This document shows, piece by piece, positions 1 through 6,808 of a stretch of DNA of 9,857 nucleotides. Source of the DNA: Rhodospirillales bacterium 47_12_T64 (GTDB taxonomy: Bacteria > Pseudomonadota > Alphaproteobacteria > Kiloniellales > Kiloniellaceae); NCBI GenBank assembly GCA_002162915.1, contig MABB01000043.1:2380-12236 (forward strand), written 5' to 3'. How positions within the stretch are numbered: position 1 is the first letter of the stretch; the number at the start of each line of letters is the position of its first letter. The position numbers and the translations under genes are program-made. The notes below the pieces were generated by a model. It was given only the letters and a program-made list of their open reading frames with translations, did not search any database and had not been told where the DNA came from.

Positions 1-546
1 AAACCTCCAGAGCCTGCGCCTGAAATAGCGACCGTAACAACAGAGCCAATCCTGACACCACCGCCGGTACCCGCATCTGTAATAGCAGAGACCTCTGGCA
101 TACCCAGCGCCCCAACAATCGCAGCACCATCCTTAGCTGAGAGCACTGAAGAGCTTGCACCGCCACCGCCAGCCCCACTCAGCCTTACTCCCGTGGAAGC
201 TTTGGTGGAAACGGCAACAATAGATCCTGCCGCACCTCTCGAGCTGATAAAACTATTCTTCGAACCTGAACACGCTGAGCTCAGTGCAGATGCACGGACA
301 CAATTGAATCAATTAGCTGATGCCCTTTTGGCTGATAATACAAAAATAATTCAACTTCTCGCCTACGCAAGTGATACTGAGAGCAGTGCTCAGGCACGTC
401 GGGTTTCTCTATCCCGTGCGTTGGCAGTACGTGGGGTTCTGATGGAACGCGGCATCCAGAGTACAAGAATGCATGTCCGGGCTCTCGGCAACAAATCTAA
501 AGCCGGCAATCCTGACCGGGTAGAAATCATTCCGGTTCAGAACTAA
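1..546 (+). CDS. OmpA-like C-terminal domain protein, 5' end outside the window
   Basis: The reading frame is open from base 1 and ends at TAA 544-546, giving 181 codons of a longer protein. A GTG at 193 could be read as a start, but the frame continues upstream without a stop and the preceding codons look like real protein, so I treat the gene as cut by the window edge. Codons 1 to about 65 are rich in Pro, Ala, Thr and Glu, with several PPP/PPPP runs, as in a flexible periplasmic linker. Codons about 79-178 resemble an OmpA/MotB peptidoglycan-binding domain: a strand-forming LFFEPEHAEL, an ASD that replaces the usual GHTD, SLSRALAV with the conserved Arg, a GI..TR segment, and a final NPDRVEII. 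The Asp and Arg expected to hold diaminopimelate are present (codons 125 and 139). The signal peptide or membrane anchor is not visible. It lies 106 bases upstream of the stator-like pair on the same strand, so a shared role in the envelope is an inference. Confidence 0.8.
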   Translation, partial: KPPEPAPEIATVTTEPILTPPPVPASVIAETSGIPSAPTIAAPSLAESTEELAPPPPAPLSLTPVEALVETATIDPAAPLELIKLFFEPEHAELSADARTQLNQLADALLADNTKIIQLLAYASDTESSAQARRVSLSRALAVRGVLMERGIQSTRMHVRALGNKSKAGNPDRVEIIPVQN

Positions 547-652
547 TCAGACTTGTACTATTCAAAGAAGGTTGCAATTGCGTGGTCATAGTTTTGCCTA
601 ACAGCACCTGTAACCTGCGCAGAGTTTTTATTTACCAAGGGGCGCCTCGCGT

Positions 653-1816
653 ATGAAACGGCCAACACGTTATCTCATCCGGATGGGTATTTTTCTGGGT
701 ATTGTTACTCTTGCGATTTCGGCTTTGGCGCCCAGCCTTCAGGAAGCTTTTCTCGCCAATGCAGTAATGAACGGGATGATCCTGGGCGTTCTCTTCTTCG
801 GCATCATATACATTTTCCGTCAAGTGCTCTCTCTAAAACCAGAGTTAGCCTGGCTTGAGCAGTTAAAACGAGAAACCGAAGGCGGCCTCGTCTTTGCAGG
901 GGCTTTTGATGACATACGTGAGCCCCGCTTACTTGGCCCTATGGCCACCATGCTTGGCGAGAAGAAAGGCAAACTAAGCCTCTCCACCCTATCCATGCGG
1001 ACGCTTCTTGATGGCATTTCAAGCCGCATAGAAGAAAGCCATGACATTTCTCGTTATCTTATCGGCCTCCTCGTTTTTCTCGGACTATTAGGTACCTTTT
1101 GGGGTCTACTCGATACGGTCAACGCCGTTGGACAAACCATTTCCGGGCTAAGCACAACCGCGGACGATCCCTCATCCATGTTTGATGAGTTGAAGGCCGG
1201 CCTGGCTACGCCCCTTTCAGGTATGGGGACCGCTTTTAGCTCTTCTTTGTTTGGCCTTGCTGGTTCTTTGGTTCTCGGATTTCTTGAATTGCAAGCAGGT
1301 CAGGCACATAATCGCTTTCTTAACTACCTCGAAGAATGGCTTTCCGGCATCACAAAGCTATCCAGCGGCGGCCCAGGCGTTGATGGAGATCAGTCAGTTC
1401 CCGCCTATATCTCCGCCTTGCTGGAACAAACGGCAGAAAGTCTTGAGAGGCTAGAACGGACCATGTCCAGAGATGAGGATGAGCGGGTAAAATCAAACCA
1501 AAGCCTGATCACCCTGACTGAGCGCATGTCTACCCTTACAGACCACATGCGTGCCGAGCAGAGCGTCATGTTGAGTATCGCAGAAACACAGGCACAGCTT
1601 AAACCCATCTTGGCTCAGCTAGCTCAAGCACAATTAAAAATCTCCGCAAACACAGGCATCGATGAGGCATCGCGCGCGCACCTCCGAAACATGGATCTCA
1701 GGCTTGAACAGCTATCCGGGGATATTAATAATGGCAGAGAAAGCTCTGTTCAGGAAATCCGAAGTGAAATTCGCCTGTTAACACGTACGCTGGCAGCCCT
1801 TGCAGAAGGGGAATAA
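653..1816 (+). CDS. MotA/TolQ/ExbB-family proton channel protein with cytoplasmic coiled-coil tail
   Basis: This 387-residue protein is probably the channel subunit of an inner-membrane, ion-driven stator. I see four hydrophobic segments at about residues 9-28, 36-58, 135-157 and 190-212. The third and fourth carry the family signature: GLLGTFWGLLDTV (145-156) and TPLSGMGTAFSSSLFGLAGS (186-205). The stretch between helices 2 and 3 would be cytoplasmic, as in MotA and TolQ. Residues about 255-385 are charged and helical with Leu heptads, a tail not found in TolQ or ExbB. The start ATG at 653 follows AAGGGG (637-642). The next gene begins 6 bases after the stop and encodes a MotB-like partner, so the two almost certainly work as one complex. 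Flagellar MotA is less likely because no motility genes are near and the pair matches a generic alphaproteobacterial family. The specific cell function is unknown. Confidence 0.85.
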   Translation: MKRPTRYLIRMGIFLGIVTLAISALAPSLQEAFLANAVMNGMILGVLFFGIIYIFRQVLSLKPELAWLEQLKRETEGGLVFAGAFDDIREPRLLGPMATMLGEKKGKLSLSTLSMRTLLDGISSRIEESHDISRYLIGLLVFLGLLGTFWGLLDTVNAVGQTISGLSTTADDPSSMFDELKAGLATPLSGMGTAFSSSLFGLAGSLVLGFLELQAGQAHNRFLNYLEEWLSGITKLSSGGPGVDGDQSVPAYISALLEQTAESLERLERTMSRDEDERVKSNQSLITLTERMSTLTDHMRAEQSVMLSIAETQAQLKPILAQLAQAQLKISANTGIDEASRAHLRNMDLRLEQLSGDINNGRESSVQEIRSEIRLLTRTLAALAEGE

Positions 1817-1822
1817 CCCCAG

Positions 1823-3187
1823 ATGTCTTTTTCAAGTCGCAGAAGCAACCGACGATCAATTAACATATGGCCAGGATTTGTCGATGCACTCGCAACGCTT
1901 CTGCTGGTTATTATATTTGTGCTCATGGTTTTCATGGTCGCGCAGTTCACTCTGAGCAACGCGCTTAGTGGAAAAGACAAAGCGCTTAGCAATCTGAACA
2001 GAGAAATTAGTGAACTGGCAGACCTTCTGTCCCTTGAAAAATCAGCCAACAGTCGTCTGCGTACAAGTGTCACTCAGCTAACCACCGAATTACAAAGCTC
2101 CATATCCTCTCGCGATAGCCTTGCAAGTCAGCTCTCTTCTCTTTCCCAAGATAAAGAAGATCTCGAAGGAGAGCTGGTATCCGTCAGTCAAAGACTGAAA
2201 GACTTTATCAGTGCCCAGGCGCTCCTGCAGGCGGACAAGAACCTCCTGCAAGAAGATAAAGGCCTTCTAGAGGCAGATAAGAAGGCTCTGGAAGCAGAAA
2301 AAGAAGCACTCTTAAACAATAAAAAAACAATCGAAGAGCAACTCTCCATCTTTGAACTCGCTGCGGCCAAGCTTTCAGCTGAATCGGCGCGAGTGAATGC
2401 TGAACTGGAAGACGCTTACAAAGTGGTCGAAGCTGACAAAGAGAAGATTGAAACTCAACTGGCTGAAATAGCTTTATTGAAGGAACTTCGAGACAACCTA
2501 ACGCAAAAGCTCGCTGGCGTAGAAAGTGATTTTACAGGACAGCAAGAGCTAACGGTTGAAGCTCAGACAGAAGTCGTTCTTCTTAACCAGCAAATAGCAG
2601 CCCTCCGGAAACAGCTTTCCGACATTTCAGCCACTCTTGAAATCTCCGAAGCCATCAATGCAACACAGGAAACCCAGATCATTGATCTTGGTAAGCGCCT
2701 AAACGTTGCTCTTGCGACCAAGGTGCAACAGCTCGCAAAATACAGATCTGAATTTTTTGGTCGCCTGAGAGAAGTTCTAGGCAACCGCAAAGATATCCGC
2801 ATTGTCGGAGATCGCTTTGTCTTTCAGTCTGAAGTTCTGTTTACAAGCGGTTCAGCCACTCTTGAAAATGGCGGACGCCAACAACTGGGGCAACTTGCAA
2901 GTACGCTCAGAGAGCTTTCTGCAAGCATTCCAAACGAGATTGACTGGATCCTCCGGGTCGATGGTCACACGGACATACAACCAATTTCCACGCCGGAATT
3001 CCCCACCAACTGGGAGCTTTCTACAGCTCGGGCCATATCAGTTGTTAAATACCTGATTACGCAAGGCATACCAGCTTCCAGGCTAGCCGCAACTGGGTTT
3101 GGTCAATTCCAACCACTTGATACAAATCGCGATGAGATCTCGTTCAGAAGAAACCGACGTATCGAGCTCAAATTAACTCAGCGCTAG
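1823..3187 (+). CDS. MotB-like peptidoglycan-binding stator partner with long coiled coil
   Basis: This 454-residue protein has three parts. Residues 1-15 are basic and would lie in the cytoplasm. Residues about 19-42 form one membrane helix with Asp21 in the motif WPGFVDALATLL; this fits the position of the proton-carrying Asp of MotB, ExbD and TolR. Residues about 48-315 are almost unbroken charged coiled coil, including five back-to-back heptads at 134-168. Residues about 324-454 are an OmpA-type domain with VDGHTD (379-384), NWELSTARA (from 396), GFGQFQPLDTNRD and RNRRIEL, carrying the residues known to bind peptidoglycan. Translation probably starts from the purine-rich AGAAGGGG at 1804-1811, inside the end of the previous gene, so the two genes are likely translated together. 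Compared with MotB of about 300 residues, the periplasmic spacer is much longer. Zorya ZorB was considered but no ZorC or ZorD follows. Confidence 0.87.
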   Translation: MSFSSRRSNRRSINIWPGFVDALATLLLVIIFVLMVFMVAQFTLSNALSGKDKALSNLNREISELADLLSLEKSANSRLRTSVTQLTTELQSSISSRDSLASQLSSLSQDKEDLEGELVSVSQRLKDFISAQALLQADKNLLQEDKGLLEADKKALEAEKEALLNNKKTIEEQLSIFELAAAKLSAESARVNAELEDAYKVVEADKEKIETQLAEIALLKELRDNLTQKLAGVESDFTGQQELTVEAQTEVVLLNQQIAALRKQLSDISATLEISEAINATQETQIIDLGKRLNVALATKVQQLAKYRSEFFGRLREVLGNRKDIRIVGDRFVFQSEVLFTSGSATLENGGRQQLGQLASTLRELSASIPNEIDWILRVDGHTDIQPISTPEFPTNWELSTARAISVVKYLITQGIPASRLAATGFGQFQPLDTNRDEISFRRNRRIELKLTQR

Positions 3188-3238
3188 GTTTCCTCTACAA
3201 TCCTGAGCCTTTTTCCCTTGTCTGAGATTAAACCCCGT

Positions 3239-5101
3239 TTAGCTCGCAACTTGAGATTGGTGAGTTCCAGAGGATTGATCTGGAGCTTGTACAGACGGAT
3301 TCATTTCGGCACCAAACTGTAACTCTGCCAAATCAGCATAAAGCCCATCTTGCTTGATCAGTTCACGATGAGTACCACTAGCCACAATTTTTCCATCATC
3401 CACCACAAGTATCCGATCCGCCTTTAAAACGGTCGCCAGTCGGTGAGCAATCATCAAGGTAGTACGGCCTTCGAGCAGGTTATCCAAAGCATTTTGAACG
3501 GCCATTTCGCTCTGAGAATCCAACGCAGAGGTTGCCTCATCCAGCAATAGTATTTCAGGATCACGAAGGATCGCCCGCGCAATTGCCAGACGCTGCCTTT
3601 GCCCTCCAGACAACCGGACTCCCTTCTCACCCAAGAATGTGTTGTACCCCTCCGGCAGATCATTCAGAAACTCATGCGCTGAGGCTGCTTTTGCAGCTGC
3701 ATAAATGTCTTCTTCGCTTGCGCCAGGACGCCCGTAACGAATATTTTCCAACGCGGTCGTCGAAAAAATAGTCGGTTCTTGAGAAACCATCCCGATATGA
3801 GTACGCATTTCAACGGGGTCAAGCTCTCGAAGTGGAATGCCATCGATGGAGATAATACCCTTCTGCACATCATAGAAACGGAGCAAGAGCTGAAACACGG
3901 TTGTTTTGCCTGCGCCAGAAGGGCCAACGATGGCAACCTTCTCTCCAGCTTTAATATCTGCAGAAAAATCCACCATAGCAGACTGAGTTGGTCGTGAAGG
4001 GTAATTAAAGCCCACACCATTGAAAGAAATCGCACCTGTTATCTTCTTGGGCAGAGATACAGGTTTTTCAGGCGCCGCAATATCCGTTTTCATCGCCAAA
4101 AGGTCCAGGAGTCGTTCCGTTGCCCCCGCAGCGCGTTGCAAGTCGCCAATAACTTCGCTAAAGGCGCCAAGCGATCCCGCAACGACAATGGCATAAAAAA
4201 CAAAAGATGATAACTCACCTGCGGAAATTCGCCCTTCAAGGACGTCGCGCCCCCCGATCCAAAGAATCGCACTGATTGAGCCAAACACCAAGACAATCAC
4301 CACAGCGGTCAAGAGCGCACGAAAACGGATTCGCACTGCGGCGGTGCCAAAAGCATCTTCAACCCTGCTCGAAAAAAATCCACGATCCAGATCTTCATGA
4401 CTAAAAGCCTGAACGGTGCGAATCGCTCCGATTGTTTCATCTGCAAAAACACCGACATCGGCGATACGGTCCTGACTATCCTTACTCAGTCGGCGCACCT
4501 TACGTCCAAAGAAAAGAATCGGGATCAAGACAAATGGGATTACCAGTACGACAAAACCGGTAAGTTTCGGTGAAGTGATAACAAGAAAAGCTAAACCACC
4601 GAAGAACATCAATATGTTACGTAGAGCTATTGAAAAAGATGACCCGACCACAACCTGCAATAAGGTCGTATCGGTCGTTAGCCGGGAAAGGATTTCACCA
4701 CTTCGTGTCACTTCGAAAAAAGCGGGCGACATCTTTATAATATGACCAAAAACAGCCGTTCTGATATCAGCAACAACCCGTTCACCAATCCAGGAAACAA
4801 GGTAATATCTGGAGTAACTGGCAAGTGCCAGAAGTACGGTTACGCCAAAAAGCACAAAGACAGCTTGATCAAGCAATGCGCTATCGCCACTTGAAAATCC
4901 TTGATCAATCAGGGCCTTAAGACCTCGTCCCAGCCCGAGAACCGTACCAGCAGCAACAATCAAGGCAATCATAGCCCCAACTATCTGGAGCTTATAAGGA
5001 CGAACAAACTGCCAAAGTAACAACAGGTGCTTAAGTTCCTTGCTACTCGGTCGATCCTCGCTTTGCGTTTTAGACTTTTTACGGGCGCCAGTGCGACTCA
5101 T
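3239..5101 (-). CDS. ABC transporter, fused permease and ATPase (MsbA-related half-transporter)
   Basis: This 620-residue type I exporter is a half-transporter that should dimerise in the inner membrane and export a substrate using ATP. Residues about 36-330 form the six-helix permease, with the family segments ADIRTAVFGHI (111-121), SGEILSRLTTDTT (134-146) and the DETIGAIRTVQAFSHE coupling region (221-236). The ATPase follows: Walker A GPSGAGKTT (393-401), Q-loop Gln441, signature LSGGQ (497-501), Walker B ILLLDE (517-522) with the catalytic Glu522, and the H-loop His553. All catalytic residues are present, so it should be active. The start codon is preceded by AGGA (bases 5110-5113) at 8 bases. 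It converges on the stator-like pair (51 bases between the stops) and diverges from rpmE. It resembles the alphaproteobacterial MsbA-related group, which is distinct from the essential lipid A flippase MsbA. The substrate cannot be told from sequence; a lipid or a drug is possible. Confidence 0.93.
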   Translation of the reverse strand: MSRTGARKKSKTQSEDRPSSKELKHLLLLWQFVRPYKLQIVGAMIALIVAAGTVLGLGRGLKALIDQGFSSGDSALLDQAVFVLFGVTVLLALASYSRYYLVSWIGERVVADIRTAVFGHIIKMSPAFFEVTRSGEILSRLTTDTTLLQVVVGSSFSIALRNILMFFGGLAFLVITSPKLTGFVVLVIPFVLIPILFFGRKVRRLSKDSQDRIADVGVFADETIGAIRTVQAFSHEDLDRGFFSSRVEDAFGTAAVRIRFRALLTAVVIVLVFGSISAILWIGGRDVLEGRISAGELSSFVFYAIVVAGSLGAFSEVIGDLQRAAGATERLLDLLAMKTDIAAPEKPVSLPKKITGAISFNGVGFNYPSRPTQSAMVDFSADIKAGEKVAIVGPSGAGKTTVFQLLLRFYDVQKGIISIDGIPLRELDPVEMRTHIGMVSQEPTIFSTTALENIRYGRPGASEEDIYAAAKAASAHEFLNDLPEGYNTFLGEKGVRLSGGQRQRLAIARAILRDPEILLLDEATSALDSQSEMAVQNALDNLLEGRTTLMIAHRLATVLKADRILVVDDGKIVASGTHRELIKQDGLYADLAELQFGAEMNPSVQAPDQSSGTHQSQVAS

Positions 5102-5195
5102 ACTTTATATCCTGCCTAGGGTCCTCACGAAGAGGAGTAATCAAAATTATTATTCAGATATCTAATAACTGAATTGACCTTTCCACTCCAGTGTG

Positions 5196-5295
5196 AGAAA
5201 CCACAAATTATTAATGGCTTCAATGCGACCCAATGACCTAGCCAAGTAGTTTAATCCCGATTCGTGGTTTTCTACTTGCCTCTGTGTACTGGGTC
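5196..5295 (+). promoter_or_regulatory. Possible structured leader of rpmE
   Basis: Upstream of rpmE, AGAAACCACAAAT (5196-5208) can pair with ATTCGTGGTTTTCT (5260-5273), with one bulge and one mismatch. GACCCA (5227-5232), which lies in that loop, can pair with TGGGTC (5290-5295) outside it, so the two helices could form a pseudoknot. L31 leaders that bind the protein are known in other phyla. Whether this one is transcribed and folded is unproven, and the short second helix could be chance. I found no convincing promoter to fix the transcript start. Confidence 0.25.
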
Positions 5296-5333
5296 AGTTA
5301 CAAAGCCCCCGCTTCCTATGGGGATACAGGACT

Positions 5334-5558
5334 ATGAAAAAAGACATTCATCCAGAATACCACGCCATCAAAGTTGTAATGACTGATGGTAGCGAATTCG
5401 AAACACGCTCGACTTGGGGCAAAGAAGGCGACACAATGCGCCTAGATATTGACCCTAAAAGTCATCCAGCTTGGACTGGGGAACACCGCTTGGTTGATTC
5501 CGCTGGTCAGGTTGCTAAGTTCAATAAACGTTTTGCAGCATTTGGCATCAAAAACTAA
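5334..5558 (+). CDS. rpmE: 50S ribosomal protein L31, cysteine-free form
   Basis: This 74-residue protein is ribosomal protein L31, a late-binding component of the large subunit that helps bridge the two subunits. It begins [10 protein letters not shown], has the central ETRSTWG and HPAWTG segments, and ends with [10 protein letters not shown], all typical of L31. The four Cys that bind zinc in the Escherichia coli form are absent: MTDGSEF and DIDPKSHP occupy those sites, so this is the zinc-independent type usual in alphaproteobacteria. GGGGA (5320-5324), 9 bases before the ATG, is the likely ribosome binding site; AGGA at 5328-5331 lies too close. The gene is monocistronic, with a strong terminator 20 bases after its stop, and is divergent from the ABC exporter. 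Confidence 0.96.
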   Translation: MKKDIHPEYHAIKVVMTDGSEFETRSTWGKEGDTMRLDIDPKSHPAWTGEHRLVDSAGQVAKFNKRFAAFGIKN

Positions 5559-5578
5559 ATTGTTCTGCTTACGAGATT

Positions 5579-5610
5579 AAAAGGTTCCGTTTTACGGAAC
5601 CTTTTTTTTT
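5579..5610 (+). terminator. Intrinsic terminator of rpmE, shared with the end of the convergent gene
   Basis: AAAAGGTTCCGT (5579-5590) is perfectly complementary to ACGGAACCTTTT (5594-5605), with a TTT loop and nine T in a row (5602-5610). This is a strong rho-independent terminator for rpmE. On the - strand the same hairpin is followed by only TTTTAAT, so it may weakly stop the convergent DUF1465 transcript as well; that gene's stop codon (5592-5594) sits in the loop. Confidence 0.93.
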
Positions 5611-5990
5611 GCTCTGTCCAATTGAGAATCAAGCCGTAAAATACGCATATAAATCAAATGACTTCGCCCCATTAAGTCAGCCATTAGCGGGTCTGCACCA
5701 TCAGGAAGCTGGTCCGATGTCTCACAAACCATTTGCCCGGATAGGCGGTTTTCTGGATTGAGGGCCTCCTCCATAGAGACTTCACCGGATAATACAGCCC
5801 GTTGCATCATCAGCCACGCCATGACCTGAGTGAGCCTTGTTGTAAGGCGCATGCTCTCACAACATATCTGCAAACGATCTTCAGGGCGAAGCCAGGGATG
5901 GCGATTACGCGCTCGGTCAGCCATATAGTCTCTCGCCTCTCGAGTGAGGGACAATGCTTCTTGATATGTAGAATCCAGATAGGTGACCAT
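5592..5990 (-). CDS. DUF1465 family protein
   Basis: This 132-residue, mostly helical and probably cytoplasmic protein resembles the alphaproteobacterial DUF1465 family, whose function is not known to me. The best match to the family pattern is CESMRLTTRLTQVMAWLMMQ (residues about 44-63), followed by RAVLSGEVSMEEA, and a C-terminal LMGRSHLIYMRILRLDSQLD. It has no signal peptide or membrane helix. The ATG at 5990 is the first start codon after the in-frame upstream stop near 6052; the ribosome binding site (AGGCGAG) is modest. At 132 residues it is somewhat shorter than family members as I recall them, mainly at the N-terminus. Its last codons and stop are built from the rpmE terminator hairpin. 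A palindrome overlaps its likely promoter. Confidence 0.8.
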   Translation of the reverse strand: MVTYLDSTYQEALSLTREARDYMADRARNRHPWLRPEDRLQICCESMRLTTRLTQVMAWLMMQRAVLSGEVSMEEALNPENRLSGQMVCETSDQLPDGADPLMADLMGRSHLIYMRILRLDSQLDRAKKKVP

Positions 5991-6049
5991 ATCTCGCCTA
6001 ACAACGCTCCCGGACGCACTATTTTTAACGATAACGTGTGCTATTTGCC

Positions 6050-6088
6050 TTCATATTAGCACCAAGTGCCTTAACAAAATCTTGGTGC
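6050..6088 (-). promoter_or_regulatory. Candidate promoter with overlapping palindrome upstream of the DUF1465 gene
   Basis: On the - strand TTGTTA (6072-6077) and TATGAA (6050-6055) are 16 bases apart, a weak sigma-70-like match. A perfect 8-base inverted repeat, GCACCAAG (6059-6066) and CTTGGTGC (6081-6088) with a 14-base gap, straddles the -35 element. That is where a repressor would bind. There is no T-run on either side, so it is not a terminator. The promoter call is tentative; the repeat itself is plain. Confidence 0.35.
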
Positions 6089-6157
6089 CCGTAAATCACC
6101 TATCGATCATAGGACAAAAAACACAAAAGATCGATTTGGATAATTTGGATCAACGAT

Positions 6158-6190
6158 CTTGAAATAAGCCTTTTAACACTTACCTCGAAT
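6158..6190 (+). promoter_or_regulatory. Probable heat-shock (RpoH) promoter of hsp20
   Basis: CTTGAAA (6158-6164) matches the RpoH -35 element. About 17 bases later ACCTCGAAT (6182-6190) is an acceptable, not perfect, -10 element. The transcript would then start around 6195-6200, at the beginning of the hairpin series. Two copies of TTTGGAT (6135-6141 and 6144-6150) and a 7-base inverted repeat, AAGATCG (6127-6133) with CGATCTT (6154-6160), lie just upstream and overlap the -35 element. Confidence 0.45.
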
Positions 6191-6192
6191 AG

Positions 6193-6282
6193 TAAGAGAA
6201 ATGCCTTAGGGGTTTCTCTTATCGCTGGCTCGACCATGAGGTGAGCTGAACATAAAGCCTGTTGCTCAATGGAGAACACGCA
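6193..6282 (+). promoter_or_regulatory. ROSE-like RNA thermometer in the hsp20 leader
   Basis: Three hairpins stand in tandem before the hsp20 start. The first pairs TAAGAGAAA (6193-6201) perfectly with TTTCTCTTA (6213-6221). The second pairs GCTC-ACC (6228-6235, bulged G6232) with GGTGAGC (6240-6246) around an ATGA loop. The third pairs TGTT-CTC (6260-6267, bulged G6264) with GAGAACA (6272-6278) around an AATG loop; its 3' arm contains most of the ribosome binding site GGAG (6271-6274). A TTGCT strand with one non-paired G opposite the ribosome binding site is the hallmark of ROSE elements, which melt at high temperature and let small heat-shock genes be translated. The assignment rests on fold and motif, not on a covariance search. 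Confidence 0.7.
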
Positions 6283-6744
6283 ATGCACCATCGTGACCTT
6301 ACCCCCCTACTTCGCGCTACTGTTGGATTTGATCGTATGATGAACATGCTCGACACTGCGACGCGGCTGGATAATCCAACATCCAGCTTTCCTCCTTACA
6401 ATATCGAGAAGACTGAAGAGAATGCCTACCGCATAACAATGGCTTTGGCCGGTTTCTCCGAAAGTGAACTTGAAGTCACTATAAAAGAAAACTCGCTTCT
6501 TGTTACCGGGCAAAAGAGTAAAGAACCTGACCAAACGATCACCTATTTACACCAGGGTATCGCCAATCGCTCTTTTCAAAAAAATTTTGACCTCGCCGAC
6601 CATATCAAAGTGATCGGTGCAAATTTTGAAAACGGCCTTCTGGTTATTGACTTGGCAAGGCAAATACCAGAATCCAAGAAACCTAAAAATATTCCCATTA
6701 CGAAAAGCGGTACGAGAAAATCTGGGTTGATAGACAAAGAGTAA
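6283..6744 (+). CDS. Small heat-shock protein, Hsp20/alpha-crystallin family
   Basis: This 153-residue ATP-independent chaperone should bind unfolding proteins in the cytoplasm as a large oligomer. I chose the ATG at 6283 because it lies 8 bases after GGAG (6271-6274) and gives the N-terminus MHHRDLTPLLRATVGFDRMM, which matches the class A alphaproteobacterial type. A TTG at 6262 would add seven residues but sits inside the thermometer hairpin. The alpha-crystallin domain spans about residues 36-126, with the segments YLHQGIANRSFQKNFDLADH (88-107) and FENGLLVIDL (115-124). The C-terminal IPI (137-139) is the I-x-I anchor used in oligomer assembly. It is close to IbpA-like proteins, but orthology cannot be settled here. 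The gene stands alone, with a likely RpoH promoter, a ROSE-like leader and its own terminator, so control by heat at two levels is likely. Confidence 0.95.
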   Translation: MHHRDLTPLLRATVGFDRMMNMLDTATRLDNPTSSFPPYNIEKTEENAYRITMALAGFSESELEVTIKENSLLVTGQKSKEPDQTITYLHQGIANRSFQKNFDLADHIKVIGANFENGLLVIDLARQIPESKKPKNIPITKSGTRKSGLIDKE

Positions 6745-6774
6745 AGTCCTGTAGCTACCTCCAGAAATGCCAAA

Positions 6775-6808
6775 GGCCGGGCTTGATAGCCCGGCCAGTA
6801 TTTTTTTT
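6775..6808 (+). terminator. Intrinsic terminator of hsp20
   Basis: GGCCGGGCT (6775-6783) pairs perfectly with AGCCCGGCC (6788-6796) around a TGAT loop, followed by AGTA and eight T (6801-6808). An outer pair, ATGCCAAA (6767-6774) and TTTGGCAT (6806-6813), extends the symmetry beyond the T-run. A weaker second stem, CTACGA (6828-6833) with TCGTAG (6842-6847) then TCTTTTTG, may serve as a backup. Confidence 0.93.

Noticed and set aside
193..546. Separate small gene starting at GTG 193
   Set aside because: The same frame is open to base 1 with a proline-rich linker composition, so this GTG is most likely an internal codon.
653..3187. Zorya-type anti-phage system (ZorA and ZorB)
   Set aside because: The channel and MotB-like proteins resemble ZorA and ZorB in domain layout, but no ZorC, ZorD or ZorE gene is beside them. 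The next gene is a convergent ABC exporter in ordinary chromosomal context.
653..3187. Flagellar motor genes motA and motB
   Set aside because: The helical tail, the very long coil in the partner and the absence of any flagellar gene nearby argue against it.
3188..3238. Bidirectional terminator between the convergent MotB-like and ABC exporter genes
   Set aside because: No hairpin with a T-run can be drawn; only a short CTGAG direct repeat and pyrimidine-rich sequence are seen.
6262..6282. TTG start for hsp20
   Set aside because: It lies inside the thermometer hairpin, before the ribosome binding site. ATG 6283 fits both the spacing and the family N-terminus.
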